This document shows, one piece after another, positions 51,689 to 61,269 of a stretch of DNA of 64,000 bases. The DNA comes from Paenibacillus sp. PAMC 26794 (GTDB taxonomy: Bacteria > Bacillota > Bacilli > Paenibacillales > Paenibacillaceae). The stretch's first letter is position 1, and every line of letters begins with the position of its first letter. Under the pieces are notes generated by a model. That model was not told the DNA's origin and did not search any database. It saw nothing but the letters and a program-made list of their open reading frames with translations. The position numbers and the translations under genes were made by a program. The stretch spans positions 124,001 through 188,000 of the forward strand of contig NZ_ANHX01000029.1 in assembly GCF_000316035.1 (NCBI RefSeq). The letters are read 5' to 3'.

Positions 51689-54270
51689 CGGTTCACTCCT
51701 CCCACCACATAGTCCGTCCCGCCAACCGTTGTTCCATCCACGGTTACTGCATCCGCATTGTAATTCACAAGGATGGATGTACCCCCAGTATAGGTGATCC
51801 GGACAACGCCATCCTGAATGCGTTCATGCTTGAGAATCTGCTCATTCGCCAGATTTCCCAGCACTTCATTGGCCTGCTTATACAAGGCAACGGCATCATC
51901 CACCCAATATGCATACTCCGTTGCGTAGGCCGAATCATAATCCGTCAGCTTTAGCCTGGATGATGGTTCATAGGTCCATTGAAAATACGGAGCTGCTCCG
52001 AGTTCCAGACTGCGTAGCAACTGTTTGCGGAGATCCTGATCCCCCGACGTATTCATCGGAGATGCGGCATAGTTCATGTATCCATGAATGACCATCCCAT
52101 AAAAAGGAACTTCTTCATCGGTAATATTGAACCGACTCGATCCTGCGGGCACATTTACAACATGTTGCGCACTTCCCCAAGCATAGCTATTTGCAGCAGA
52201 TATCATCAGGTTCGGATAGGACTGTTCCAGCTTGCCCAGCTGCTCCTTCACAATGTTCTTCGCCGTCTCCCGATGAATCACCCGACTATCCCGATAATCT
52301 GAAGTCAGGACCTGCCCAAGATCACGAAGGGATAATCCACCAAGGTCCAGTTGATTGAATTTGTCAGCAAACTCACTCACCACATAAGGAAGCTTGGCCG
52401 CTGAGAGCAAATAATAGCTGTCCCTACTCTGATCCATGCGATTAAGTGCAGGATTGTATGGATACAGTTCCGCTGTCTCCTTCGTTACAAACCGAGCCGC
52501 ATCCGAGGAAGGAGCAAAGCTCATATCATCGTGATACATGTGCTGGAAAGCCACATCCGGGAACAGAGCTCCACCCGACTGCTCCAGCTTAGCGGACAAC
52601 GCTTGTAGCTCGGAACGACTACCTACTTTACTGTCCAACTTCACCCGGGTTGGCGTATGATGGCTGATGCCACCGCCAAACCATCCCTGATACCGCATTT
52701 GTACGCGGTTCACACCTTCCTGCTGTAACTTCGCCGCCATTTCGGTGGCCTGTTCGTACGTCGTCATGGCTAAGGTGGTCCGATAGGGCACACTCAGGAA
52801 CGAAGCCTTTTTGTCCACTGCACCAAACACATCCACATAAAACGGCAACTCCGTCTGTTCTGCGAGCGGCTTCAGTACATCCTGCTCTATCAACTGCTGC
52901 TGATACAGGCGTGCCATACCCGAGTAACTGGCATCTTCTCCATGAAGGAAATGATAACGGACCTGAATATCTCCACGGAAAGGTTCTTCGCTAAGCAGCT
53001 GGATCTCCTGCATTTTCTGCGAGGTGTACATCTCCAGCTCATCCTCCCCGCGCAGGGAGAAGGTCGCATGCACATGGTTGTAACTATTCTGTCTGCCTCC
53101 TATGTCCGCAGAGATACTGGCCATGCCGTCCCCTTTTTCAATGACTGCAAACCAGGCATTCTCCCCGTTCTTCAGACCAAACACAGGCATATACGCGGAT
53201 TCACTCACCTGAGGACGACTGAGCGAATTATCATTGGGGTCTGCGCCGTATACGCGCTGTACATACTGCTCTTCTTGAGTTTTCCCATTGTTCAGATGGA
53301 TCAGGCTGCCGGAACCGTCAGGCACGAGCATGTAACCCTCGCCCTTTGTATCCGCTGCACCAAAATAAGCGAGCAAATCAATGTTCCGAATGCGGTATTG
53401 CCCACTTTCTTCTATTTGGCTCAGAGGTACAGTCACAACGAGTGCCCCCTGCTCAAGTCGATATTCCACAGAAATGACAAAGCTGGGCTTATCCGATACT
53501 CCTCCGCCTTCGACTCCATTCTCCTGATTGTCAAAAGCCAGATCGTCCGCGGTATAACCCGCCGTCTCAAAGGCACCCAGCATCTTGTTCAGTACAAGTT
53601 GCTTCGAAATCTGTCCATCCAGCCGTTCCAGAATATCCGGATTGCTCTTGGTTGGATAATAACGGGCAGACGTGTATCTAGCGACTGTAGTCTCCAGCTT
53701 GGAGAGCACTTTCTCCTCCAGACGCTGTTTGCTAATCAGTTTAGGCAGCGCATCAATACCAAGTGATGTATCCCCAAGTGTATAGTTCACCCGAATCCCC
53801 TGATCGATCTGGCCCACTGTGAATTGTTTGTTGCTAATACTCGAACTGAAATTGGGAAAGTTCTCCAGTGTGCCCATCGCATCTCGGAAAGACACATTCA
53901 GCTGGGAGGACAGCACCTCTTTTTCATACGCGGAAGCAAGACCGTCCTCAGCCCGTTCTTTCGGGTTACTGTACCAGATCTCTCCACTTTTCCCGTCACG
54001 TACTGCAATTTCCGTTGTCACCTCGTTATAGTACAGGGCCAGTCCCTGATCTTCAGCGACCAGCTGCATGCCAGGCACACCCTGCGAAGAGTCGCTAAGG
54101 AACTGCAACGGTTCCTCCGTGACGGGCATGGCTGTGGTTGTCGTATCCAGATAAGCCGCGGCTTCTACGGCAGGAACCCCCCTGTTGTTTATATACAGCA
54201 GCCCGGTTGCAATCATGATTACAGCTGCACCACCAGCCAGCACCGTATATAATCGTTGCCTTTTGTTCAC
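51685..54270 (-). CDS. Large extracellular protein, DUF5696-type
   Basis: 861 residues, with an N-terminal membrane anchor (about 9-27: LAGGAAVIMIATGLLYI). The outside part begins with a beta-rich region, contains YMLVPDGSGSLIHLNNGK, and has a region with glycosidase-like features (VQMRYQGWFGGGISHHTP, ALFPDVAFQHMYHDD, YGMVIHGYMNYA), suggesting a TIM-barrel enzyme. The name DUF5696 is my best recollection. The GTG start follows GGAGGCGG. In a sugar-importer operon, a surface glycosidase or glycan-binding protein is plausible, but no catalytic residues can be named. Confidence 0.7.
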   Translation of the reverse strand: MNKRQRLYTVLAGGAAVIMIATGLLYINNRGVPAVEAAAYLDTTTTAMPVTEEPLQFLSDSSQGVPGMQLVAEDQGLALYYNEVTTEIAVRDGKSGEIWYSNPKERAEDGLASAYEKEVLSSQLNVSFRDAMGTLENFPNFSSSISNKQFTVGQIDQGIRVNYTLGDTSLGIDALPKLISKQRLEEKVLSKLETTVARYTSARYYPTKSNPDILERLDGQISKQLVLNKMLGAFETAGYTADDLAFDNQENGVEGGGVSDKPSFVISVEYRLEQGALVVTVPLSQIEESGQYRIRNIDLLAYFGAADTKGEGYMLVPDGSGSLIHLNNGKTQEEQYVQRVYGADPNDNSLSRPQVSESAYMPVFGLKNGENAWFAVIEKGDGMASISADIGGRQNSYNHVHATFSLRGEDELEMYTSQKMQEIQLLSEEPFRGDIQVRYHFLHGEDASYSGMARLYQQQLIEQDVLKPLAEQTELPFYVDVFGAVDKKASFLSVPYRTTLAMTTYEQATEMAAKLQQEGVNRVQMRYQGWFGGGISHHTPTRVKLDSKVGSRSELQALSAKLEQSGGALFPDVAFQHMYHDDMSFAPSSDAARFVTKETAELYPYNPALNRMDQSRDSYYLLSAAKLPYVVSEFADKFNQLDLGGLSLRDLGQVLTSDYRDSRVIHRETAKNIVKEQLGKLEQSYPNLMISAANSYAWGSAQHVVNVPAGSSRFNITDEEVPFYGMVIHGYMNYAASPMNTSGDQDLRKQLLRSLELGAAPYFQWTYEPSSRLKLTDYDSAYATEYAYWVDDAVALYKQANEVLGNLANEQILKHERIQDGVVRITYTGGTSILVNYNADAVTVDGTTVGGTDYVVGGVNR

Positions 54271-54284
54271 GGATGCCGCCTCCT

Positions 54285-54911
54285 TTAGGTCCGAAAAATC
54301 AACTCGCGGTAAATGTTATAACCGAATTCGTACAGCTGTTGCAGCATGCTGAAGACCAGTGCGCCAAGGAATACAATAATGCCCATCACAATGAGTGTCA
54401 GCACCATCGTAATGATCGTCCTAATCACGGTGTACTGGTGCACCGTCATCATGCCAATGAACAGAAGCAGTACAAACCAGAAAAACGCGATGCTATTAAA
54501 AAGATAATAAAAAGCAGTCTCCTCCTGTACCATGAAGCGGCTGATCACGATCATTGGGGCATAGATCAGAATAACCGGAATGAGCGAGTAACCTGTCGCC
54601 AGAACGATTTCCCTGAACTTGCCTTCCCCTTCCATCAAAGTTGTTACTGCCCAGTTGGCCATGCACCATAGAAAGAAAGGTACTGCAACCGTTGCGATCT
54701 CGATGATGCTGTTAATCGTACGAGGATCGATGTAATTAACGAGAAATCCTGCGTACTGCTTTTGCAAAATCATCATAACAATGGTAAGCGCCAACGCTGC
54801 AAAAGCAACAAACAGCCGTCCCCGGTTATCCGACTTGAGGTCCCAGAATGCATCAATGGGGTGAAAAATGAGATGCAGCGGAAACTTAATGAAATCCTGC
54901 TTCACGATCAA
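54285..54911 (-). CDS. YIP1-family membrane protein
   Basis: 208 residues with five membrane segments. The start (FIKFPLHLIFHPIDAFWDLK) is typical of the YIP1 family, and AVTTLMEGEGKFREIVLATGYSLIPVIL is its core segment. In bacteria the role is not known; in this gene set it is always, as far as I recall, next to the beta-propeller protein. TTG start at 54911 (AGGAGG 4 nt before it) or the GTG at 54905. It overlaps the preceding gene by 26 bp. Confidence 0.78.
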   Translation of the reverse strand: MIVKQDFIKFPLHLIFHPIDAFWDLKSDNRGRLFVAFAALALTIVMMILQKQYAGFLVNYIDPRTINSIIEIATVAVPFFLWCMANWAVTTLMEGEGKFREIVLATGYSLIPVILIYAPMIVISRFMVQEETAFYYLFNSIAFFWFVLLLFIGMMTVHQYTVIRTIITMVLTLIVMGIIVFLGALVFSMLQQLYEFGYNIYRELIFRT

Positions 54912-56352
54912 CCTGCCTCCTCCGTCTCCATTTAACTGCTACCCGGGTCAGGATCAGAATGACAATCAGCGCGATCGCAGCGGTCAGGAATGTACCAAAA
55001 TGTTCCTTCATCATCTCCCGCCGATGCCTCTTAAACGCCACAGAATAACTCTTGCGATCCATCCCAAGTTCGAAGTAACTTAGCGCTTCCTCGTTTTTCT
55101 TCTCCATTAATAAGGACTTGCCGATACCGATATAAGCGATGTCATAGTTAGCATTCAGCTTAAGCACTTCTCTCCAACTATTCACGGCCTCTGTGTCCTC
55201 GCCCAGATAGTGGAGTGCCACCGCTTCATTCACACGGGCACCAAAACGGGTCGGCTCATAGACAACAAGGTTGTTCTTGCCCCGATCCAGAATCAAGTGA
55301 TGCTCACCCGATTGTTCAATCGCGACAGGTGTTTTGAGCGTGCCCACCTGATTTCCTTTGCCACCATATATGTAGAGCAGATGACCTTCATCGTCGTACG
55401 TGAACACCCGGTTTTGTGTCGCATCCAATGCACTGTACATGCCGTTACCCAGCACTTTCACATCAATCAGTTTGGAGGGACCCGGATTGTTGCGGAACCG
55501 GATATCGCCTTTGACGTCATAATAACCAAACCGCTTCAGTACATCTTCGCCAGACGGGTTAAGCCGCTTGATCGGTTCATTCGAGCCGGGATCAATATTC
55601 GTCGCATACACGAATCCTTTGTGGTCAATATCCGTATTGGAGAACTCCGTTGGGACAAAGAGGACCATCTGTGCGCGCTGGGCTTTGGTGGACAACATGC
55701 GCCAGATATATTCGCCGTAGTCCCGCTCCACTTTGTTGGTACCGACGTATCCGATAAATTTCCCACTCTCGTCAAACTGCATAATCCCTTCGTAGACCCC
55801 CTGCGCCACAACATACACTCGGCCTACATGGTCCACCGTCAGTTTCAAAGGCTGGAACTGGAATTGGGTCGATAGGATATCCGACTCAGGCTTTGTGATG
55901 GTTTGTATCAGCGTCCCCTCTCCATCAAGGACAACCACACGACTGTTTCCTGTATCGGCGACATATATGCGTTCTTCTTCATCTACAAACAATCCACCTG
56001 GAAGGTTAAAGGTCTCCTTGCTACCATCCATCGTGAATCCATCGATGACGCGCAGCAGCTTAAAGCCTGGGTCCAATACAACAATTCGGCTGTTGCCGCT
56101 ATCCAAAATGTAGATCAACCCGGAGGGAGAAACGTTCACATCACCGGGGTCTTTGAACTCACTAATGCCGAGGTCACGGCCAGATATGGTACTCTCGGGC
56201 AGATAGGCATCCGGTGAAGGTACAGCCTCTTTCCAGTAGTTGTAGTTATAACTCTCATACGGCGCCGGGGAGGCCGCCGCAGGCACGGCATTCACCAGCA
56301 ACAGAGATACTGCCGCCAGGAGAACAAGCCATCTTTTCACTGTGCGTGCCAT
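54886..56352 (-). CDS. Exported NHL-type beta-propeller protein with TPR and membrane anchor
   Basis: 488 residues. A signal peptide (VLLAAVSLLLVNAVPAAA) is followed by six or so NHL-like blades (SPSGLIYILDSGNSRIVVLD, DEEERIYVADTGNSRVVVLD, DHVGRVYVVAQGVYEG), a TPR-like helical part (about 365-440, ALHYLGEDTEAVNSWREVL) and a C-terminal membrane segment near 452-475 with a basic tail. So the propeller would sit outside the cell. It may hold a ligand or partner protein for the importer. AAGGGGG precedes the ATG. Confidence 0.8.
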   Translation of the reverse strand: MARTVKRWLVLLAAVSLLLVNAVPAAASPAPYESYNYNYWKEAVPSPDAYLPESTISGRDLGISEFKDPGDVNVSPSGLIYILDSGNSRIVVLDPGFKLLRVIDGFTMDGSKETFNLPGGLFVDEEERIYVADTGNSRVVVLDGEGTLIQTITKPESDILSTQFQFQPLKLTVDHVGRVYVVAQGVYEGIMQFDESGKFIGYVGTNKVERDYGEYIWRMLSTKAQRAQMVLFVPTEFSNTDIDHKGFVYATNIDPGSNEPIKRLNPSGEDVLKRFGYYDVKGDIRFRNNPGPSKLIDVKVLGNGMYSALDATQNRVFTYDDEGHLLYIYGGKGNQVGTLKTPVAIEQSGEHHLILDRGKNNLVVYEPTRFGARVNEAVALHYLGEDTEAVNSWREVLKLNANYDIAYIGIGKSLLMEKKNEEALSYFELGMDRKSYSVAFKRHRREMMKEHFGTFLTAAIALIVILILTRVAVKWRRRRQVDREAGFH

Positions 56353-56363
56353 ATCGTTCCCCC

Positions 56364-57227
56364 TTAATCCTTCATGCCCGAGCTCGCCATCGTCTCAATG
56401 ATTCGGCTCTGAGAGAAAATAAATAGCGTGATCGGCACACTCATCAAAATCAGTGCTACCGCAGCACCGGCTCCTGCCCGGGATATTCCGCCCTGAATAA
56501 TCTGACCTGCTGCATAATGCAGGGTCTTGAGCTGCTCGCTGTAGATGTATCCATTGCCATCACTGCCCCATAACATCTGGAACAGCAGAATGATCAATGT
56601 AAGCCAGGCTGGCTTCACATTGGGCATGACAATGGACCAGAAGATCCGGTATTCACTGGCACCATCAATCTTGGCTGCTTCCAGCAGCGCATCCGGGATC
56701 TGCTCCATGAACTGTTTCATTAGATACAACCCCAGTGAATAGGCAAATGCCGGAATAATAACAGCCCAGTACGTGTCAATCCATCCGAGCCAAGACATGA
56801 TCATATAGTTCGGAATGGCCGTCACCGCAGGTGTGAACATCAGTGACAGTACGACCACTTGGAACATGAATACTTTGCCCGGAAACTTGTGTTTGGCAAG
56901 CGGGTACGCCGCTGCGGAAGCCAGCAGCACATGGCCTACGATTCCGATGCCTGTGATAAAGACCGTGTTGAATATATAACGTGAGAACGGTACCCACGAG
57001 TCACTCAGCAGATTCAGCAGATCCGTAAAGTTGCTGAACGTGGGATTTTTGACAAATAGTGTTGGTGGAAAGGTGAAGATCTCATCCAATGGTTTGAATG
57101 CATTGTTGATCGCATAGATCAACGGCAGCACCATAAAGGCACCAAATACGAGCAGAAGGGCAAACAGGGAGAGGCTTCCCGATAGCGAGCGATTCACGCG
57201 TTTTTTGCCTGTCGCAATTGCAGCCAT
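56364..57227 (-). CDS. Carbohydrate ABC importer permease (MalG type), first pair
   Basis: 287 residues, six membrane segments. The ATPase-contact loop is PDALLEAAKIDGASEYRIFW, the end QSRIIETMASSGMKD is typical. GGGAG precedes the ATG, 2 bp after the partner permease gene, so translation is coupled. It works with the binding proteins at 58217 and/or 61270. No ATPase gene is in the operon; a shared one is assumed. Confidence 0.87.
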   Translation of the reverse strand: MAAIATGKKRVNRSLSGSLSLFALLLVFGAFMVLPLIYAINNAFKPLDEIFTFPPTLFVKNPTFSNFTDLLNLLSDSWVPFSRYIFNTVFITGIGIVGHVLLASAAAYPLAKHKFPGKVFMFQVVVLSLMFTPAVTAIPNYMIMSWLGWIDTYWAVIIPAFAYSLGLYLMKQFMEQIPDALLEAAKIDGASEYRIFWSIVMPNVKPAWLTLIILLFQMLWGSDGNGYIYSEQLKTLHYAAGQIIQGGISRAGAGAAVALILMSVPITLFIFSQSRIIETMASSGMKD

Positions 57228-57229
57228 AG

Positions 57230-58198
57230 CTATTCTCCCACCCTTCGAAGCAGTTTCTGTACCAGCAAGTTGGTGCCCACCATAATCATGAACAGCACGG
57301 TGGCAATTGCCGATGCGTATCCCATCTCAAACCGCGTTGTACCAAAGTCGATCAAATGGGTCACCACAGTCTCTGCTGCATAGTTTACACTTGGGAACCC
57401 GGCCAGTGCGATTGACACATCGGCCACGGCAAACGAGATTGTGAGCTGAATGACTGCGCCGAACATCAACTGTGGACGCATCGAAGGCAGGGTAATGTAC
57501 CATAGTTCCTGCCAGCGATTCTTGATCCCATCCACCGCTCCCGCTTCGTACAATGTCCGGTCCACCGTCTGCAAACCAGCGATAAACGCAAGAAATCCGG
57601 TTCCGAGACTCAGCCATAGCTGCACGAGAATGAGAATAGGCATAATATAGGCTTCCGTCTTCAGCCACTGGATTGGCTCCAGCAGAAAACCCCATTTGAT
57701 CAACAGCCCATTGGCAATACCATAACGATCTCCCGAGAAGATCATCAGCCAGATAAAATACACATTGCCCGAAATGGAGGGCGCGTAGAAGATCAGCGTC
57801 ATGAACGCTCTCCATTTCGGTGTTAACTCATTAATGATCCACGCGAAGACAAAGCAAGCAATATAACTGATCGGTCCGGTAATGATGGCGAACAACAACG
57901 TATTCTTGATTGCAATCAGGAATACATCATCCTCCAGAAACAGGCGAGTATAGTTCTGCCAGCCAATAAAACGCGGGAATTCCAGCATGTTAAAGTAGGT
58001 GAAGCTGAGTATGATCGAGATGACAACCGGAATCACGGTAAACATGAGGAACAGGAGCATATAAGGTGCAAGCAGAACATAGGAATGTTTGCTGGCCTTC
58101 ATTTCCTGGAGCTTCCAGCTCCACCACGATTTCATGCCCATCCTTGACGCTTTCTCAGGAGGACTGTTTTGTCCGTCTCGGAGTGATATTTGTGGCAC
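57230..58198 (-). CDS. Carbohydrate ABC importer permease (MalF type), first pair
   Basis: 322 residues. A polar head of about 35 residues precedes six membrane segments (YVLLAPYMLLFLMFTVIPVV is the first). The ATPase-contact loop is TLYEAGAVDGIKNRWQELWY. GTG start after GGGAGGG. It lies 18 bp after the large binding protein gene. Confidence 0.87.
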   Translation of the reverse strand: MPQISLRDGQNSPPEKASRMGMKSWWSWKLQEMKASKHSYVLLAPYMLLFLMFTVIPVVISIILSFTYFNMLEFPRFIGWQNYTRLFLEDDVFLIAIKNTLLFAIITGPISYIACFVFAWIINELTPKWRAFMTLIFYAPSISGNVYFIWLMIFSGDRYGIANGLLIKWGFLLEPIQWLKTEAYIMPILILVQLWLSLGTGFLAFIAGLQTVDRTLYEAGAVDGIKNRWQELWYITLPSMRPQLMFGAVIQLTISFAVADVSIALAGFPSVNYAAETVVTHLIDFGTTRFEMGYASAIATVLFMIMVGTNLLVQKLLRRVGE

Positions 58199-58216
58199 GA
58201 TTAACCCTCCCTCTGC

Positions 58217-61144
58217 TTACGGAAGACCAAATTCATTACGTTTGACTCGAATCTCGTCCTGAATATATTGGGTATAATCCATGATGGATTCCCTGGCTTC
58301 CACTTGGCCAACAACGGTTTTGTAAAATGCATTGAACAGATGGCGGCCTGTAAAATAACCACCGGGTACTTCAGGAATGCCCTTCACCGTTTCGAATTGT
58401 GCCTTGAGATTGGCGTAATCCTCCGCAGGCCACGGCAGGGAATCCAGCGCCTTGATGTTGGCCGTTGGATACCGGGCAGCGGCACCCATCAGCCCTTCCA
58501 TCTCCCGCCCGAATTCAGCTTGAATCGGTGTACTGGTCCACCACTTCATGAACTCCCACGCCGCATCCTGATCTTTGGCACCCTCCAGCATCATGACTGC
58601 GCTACCTCCACCCGGTACGTCCCGATTCAAGGTACCATCTGCTTGAACGGTTCCCGGGACAGGAACGAATCCCCATTGTCCGCGAATCTCCGGTGCAAAT
58701 ACGGACAATTGGTTGTACATGGTGTAATCCGTTAGTCCGATAGGCATCTGTCCTGTCCGGAAACGGTTGGCAAAATCATATTCCCGCTCTAACTTGTAAT
58801 CGGTATAGAACTCCGTCCACTGCTTGAACGTCTTAATTCCGACCCTTGAATCCAGATCCGACTCCTTGTCATCGTTACGATAGAAGGCGCCGCCGTTCTG
58901 AAGCAGCATCGTGGCATACTGAGAGTTCGGCGGAATATTGACACCCTGCATATTCGCTTGAGTCACAATCGGCATACCAAATTCCATATGATTTTTGCTC
59001 AGAATCGCGAGCAGAGCTTCGACATCTTCCCAGTTCTGAGGCACTTCAAGTCCGAGTTCTTCGAGCACGTCTTTACGATAAAACAGCATGTTAAAGGTTT
59101 GCGTTTCCGGCAGGGCATATACGCCTGAATCATAGGCATACGGCACGATTGCACTTTCCCTGAACTCCCGTTCCACGGTGCTATAATCACTGAATTGCGT
59201 CAGATCTACAGCCGAGTTCCGCATCGCAAAGTTCACCGGCAGATCATTACCTATCTGCATCGCTACATCCGGTCCTTCACCAGACAAGGTCGCTGGCAGC
59301 AAGGTTCCCATATTCACCAGCTTCAGATTGACGTTAATGCCACTGTCTGGTGTGAAGGTCTTGTCAATCATCGCTTTCATCGTATTCGCCTGGTCACGTC
59401 CGCTACCAATCCAGACGGTTACCGTACGCTGATCTTCAGATGTAGCTACATTACCAATCTGGTTATAATCAATGAAGAACGAATGATAGAATATCTTCGC
59501 TTCATGACCAAGCTTGGCAAGTGGCCCCATACCTGTTCCAGGAATATCGCGGTCAATCGAAGTGACGTACAGTGCATCGATTTCAAGGGGCTGCTCTCGT
59601 GCCTGCTGCACCCATGTGCCGAGACCGCCTGTATTGGTTTTATAAGCCGCAAGCCGTCTTGGAATGGTATCTGGCTTGTCAATCATCTCGTCCAGTTGCA
59701 GCGCCATCGTCTTAATCAAGGCTTCCTGATCGCTGGACTGTCCTGACAGGAGACGAAGCTGTGCAGCCACGTCCTTGAGACGTTTACTTTCTCCGCTGAA
59801 TACTTCCAGCAGGTTCGGGATCTGTTTTTCCACCCGATAATCCCGGAATTCATCAGGCTTCGTGCCTGTTATCATCAGAATGCGTCGGTACATGGAGTTC
59901 AAGTTGTACAGACTGTCCTCCACATTGCGGATAAGAGGTGCAAAGTCACCGAGGCTGTTCTCCAGCCGCAGCACATGTTTTCCTTTGTCCAATTGAAACT
60001 TGTATGCTTCCTTGCCGCCCATCACGTCAATACGATAGTCACTTTGATAACGGAAAGGTGCTTTCGCCATCTCTGCAAACGGAACTTCACCATCGATGGT
60101 CAGTTTGCGTGTAGAATAGATGCCTTTTACAAAATTCTGCTGTGCGGTAAAACCGATATGATACAGTCCACTTTCCGGCACATCCACTTCCCATTCAATC
60201 CATTGTCCTGGCAGACGCCAGTTAAAGCCGCCAATCGTATTGATGCGTACCTGGGAAGCGCTATAAGGAGATACAGCAGAACTTGACCTTTCGCTGGTCG
60301 GGTATAACGTAGGTGAAGATTTGGCAATCGCGGCTTCTCCTTCAATGCGAATCAGTACATCCTTCGGCTGCCCAGAGGAGTCCGATTGTTGTGCCCCTGC
60401 AGTCTCCGCGTAAGGAACAGCTGTCTTCTCATTGAAAAGACGAATGGACCGAATCACCATGGGTTCACGCGATGATTTTAGTGTTAGCGTGTGTTCCCCT
60501 TTTTCCAAATAAAACTTGAATGGAGCCTGTTCGTACCCGTCTGAGTCCTGAAACGTTTCTTCCATCCAGCGTGGTTGCTCCACTTGTCTCGGGCGTAGGT
60601 CATTGCCTTGATTGTCCTGCTCCACAACATCTTTCTCATTGGCCCACACCCGGTCAAACTGCAAATAGGCGGCTTCTGCAAAAGGAAGTTCACCATCAAT
60701 GTACAATGCACGCTCAATGGCCGAACTCTTGCCTTCAACGGGATAATAGGTAGCGGACAGGTTATACAGCCCGGTCTCCGGCACGATAATGGTCCAATCA
60801 ACTTGTCCGGTCTCTCCGGTATGGAGAGATACACCATCCATTCCCTCATAATTAGTCAGTTTGCGGACGTCTTCACCTTCGGCTTTTATGTAATCTCCTG
60901 CTTCAATGGTGATGTCCACATTCGGCTGTGTAGCCTGATCCGTTCCGGATCGATACTGTTCGTATCCCTTTTTCTGCCGGGTCTGCTGCAAGACTGCATC
61001 CACTTCAATGGCAGGCAGACTGCCAGGTGGAATGTTTGCACTTTTTCCATCAGCGCCGGAAGTTACATATAGAATGATGCAGGCTGCCGCCACGATGATT
61101 ACTGTGGACAATATCCATGTCTTACGTTGTAGAATTCCAGCCAT
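58217..61144 (-). CDS. Membrane-anchored solute-binding protein with two N-terminal sugar-binding-like modules
   Basis: 975 residues, about twice the usual size. The N-terminus has an uncleaved-looking anchor (WILSTVIIVAAACIILYVTS) without a lipobox. Two similar beta-sandwich modules follow at about 80-250 and 260-420: both contain an ETGLYNLSATY or ESGLYHIGFTA strand, an LYIDGELPFAE or LTIDGEVPFAE loop and an LEKGEHTLTLKS or LDKGKHVLRLEN end. After a helical linker comes a family-1 binding protein (about 545-975, IWIGSGRDQANTMKAMID onwards). The start at 61144 was chosen by GAGGAGG. It probably captures an oligosaccharide close to the membrane. Confidence 0.8.
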   Translation of the reverse strand: MAGILQRKTWILSTVIIVAAACIILYVTSGADGKSANIPPGSLPAIEVDAVLQQTRQKKGYEQYRSGTDQATQPNVDITIEAGDYIKAEGEDVRKLTNYEGMDGVSLHTGETGQVDWTIIVPETGLYNLSATYYPVEGKSSAIERALYIDGELPFAEAAYLQFDRVWANEKDVVEQDNQGNDLRPRQVEQPRWMEETFQDSDGYEQAPFKFYLEKGEHTLTLKSSREPMVIRSIRLFNEKTAVPYAETAGAQQSDSSGQPKDVLIRIEGEAAIAKSSPTLYPTSERSSSAVSPYSASQVRINTIGGFNWRLPGQWIEWEVDVPESGLYHIGFTAQQNFVKGIYSTRKLTIDGEVPFAEMAKAPFRYQSDYRIDVMGGKEAYKFQLDKGKHVLRLENSLGDFAPLIRNVEDSLYNLNSMYRRILMITGTKPDEFRDYRVEKQIPNLLEVFSGESKRLKDVAAQLRLLSGQSSDQEALIKTMALQLDEMIDKPDTIPRRLAAYKTNTGGLGTWVQQAREQPLEIDALYVTSIDRDIPGTGMGPLAKLGHEAKIFYHSFFIDYNQIGNVATSEDQRTVTVWIGSGRDQANTMKAMIDKTFTPDSGINVNLKLVNMGTLLPATLSGEGPDVAMQIGNDLPVNFAMRNSAVDLTQFSDYSTVEREFRESAIVPYAYDSGVYALPETQTFNMLFYRKDVLEELGLEVPQNWEDVEALLAILSKNHMEFGMPIVTQANMQGVNIPPNSQYATMLLQNGGAFYRNDDKESDLDSRVGIKTFKQWTEFYTDYKLEREYDFANRFRTGQMPIGLTDYTMYNQLSVFAPEIRGQWGFVPVPGTVQADGTLNRDVPGGGSAVMMLEGAKDQDAAWEFMKWWTSTPIQAEFGREMEGLMGAAARYPTANIKALDSLPWPAEDYANLKAQFETVKGIPEVPGGYFTGRHLFNAFYKTVVGQVEARESIMDYTQYIQDEIRVKRNEFGLP

Positions 61145-61204
61145 CCTACGAGTCCTCCTCATCAAGGCTGATGCCAGCAATGCCGATTTGGTGGTTCAGG
61201 AAAA

Positions 61205-61237
61205 GGGGCTCCGTGCAACCTTGCCGACACGAGCCCC
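61205..61237 (-). terminator. Intercistronic hairpin between the two binding-protein genes
   Basis: On the minus strand GGGGCTCGTG pairs with CACGGAGCCCC (one bulged base) and TTTTCC follows. It lies 32 bp after the stop of the first gene and 61 bp before the next start. It would reduce expression of the following eight genes relative to the first binding protein. Confidence 0.65.
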
Positions 61238-61269
61238 CTGCCTGAATCGTTTGCTGGTGATAAGTGTTG

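Noticed and set aside
52942-53766. 274-codon open frame on the plus strand opposite the DUF5696-type gene
   Set aside because: The opposite strand has a continuous, family-like protein in an operon; this frame is a by-product of its codon use.
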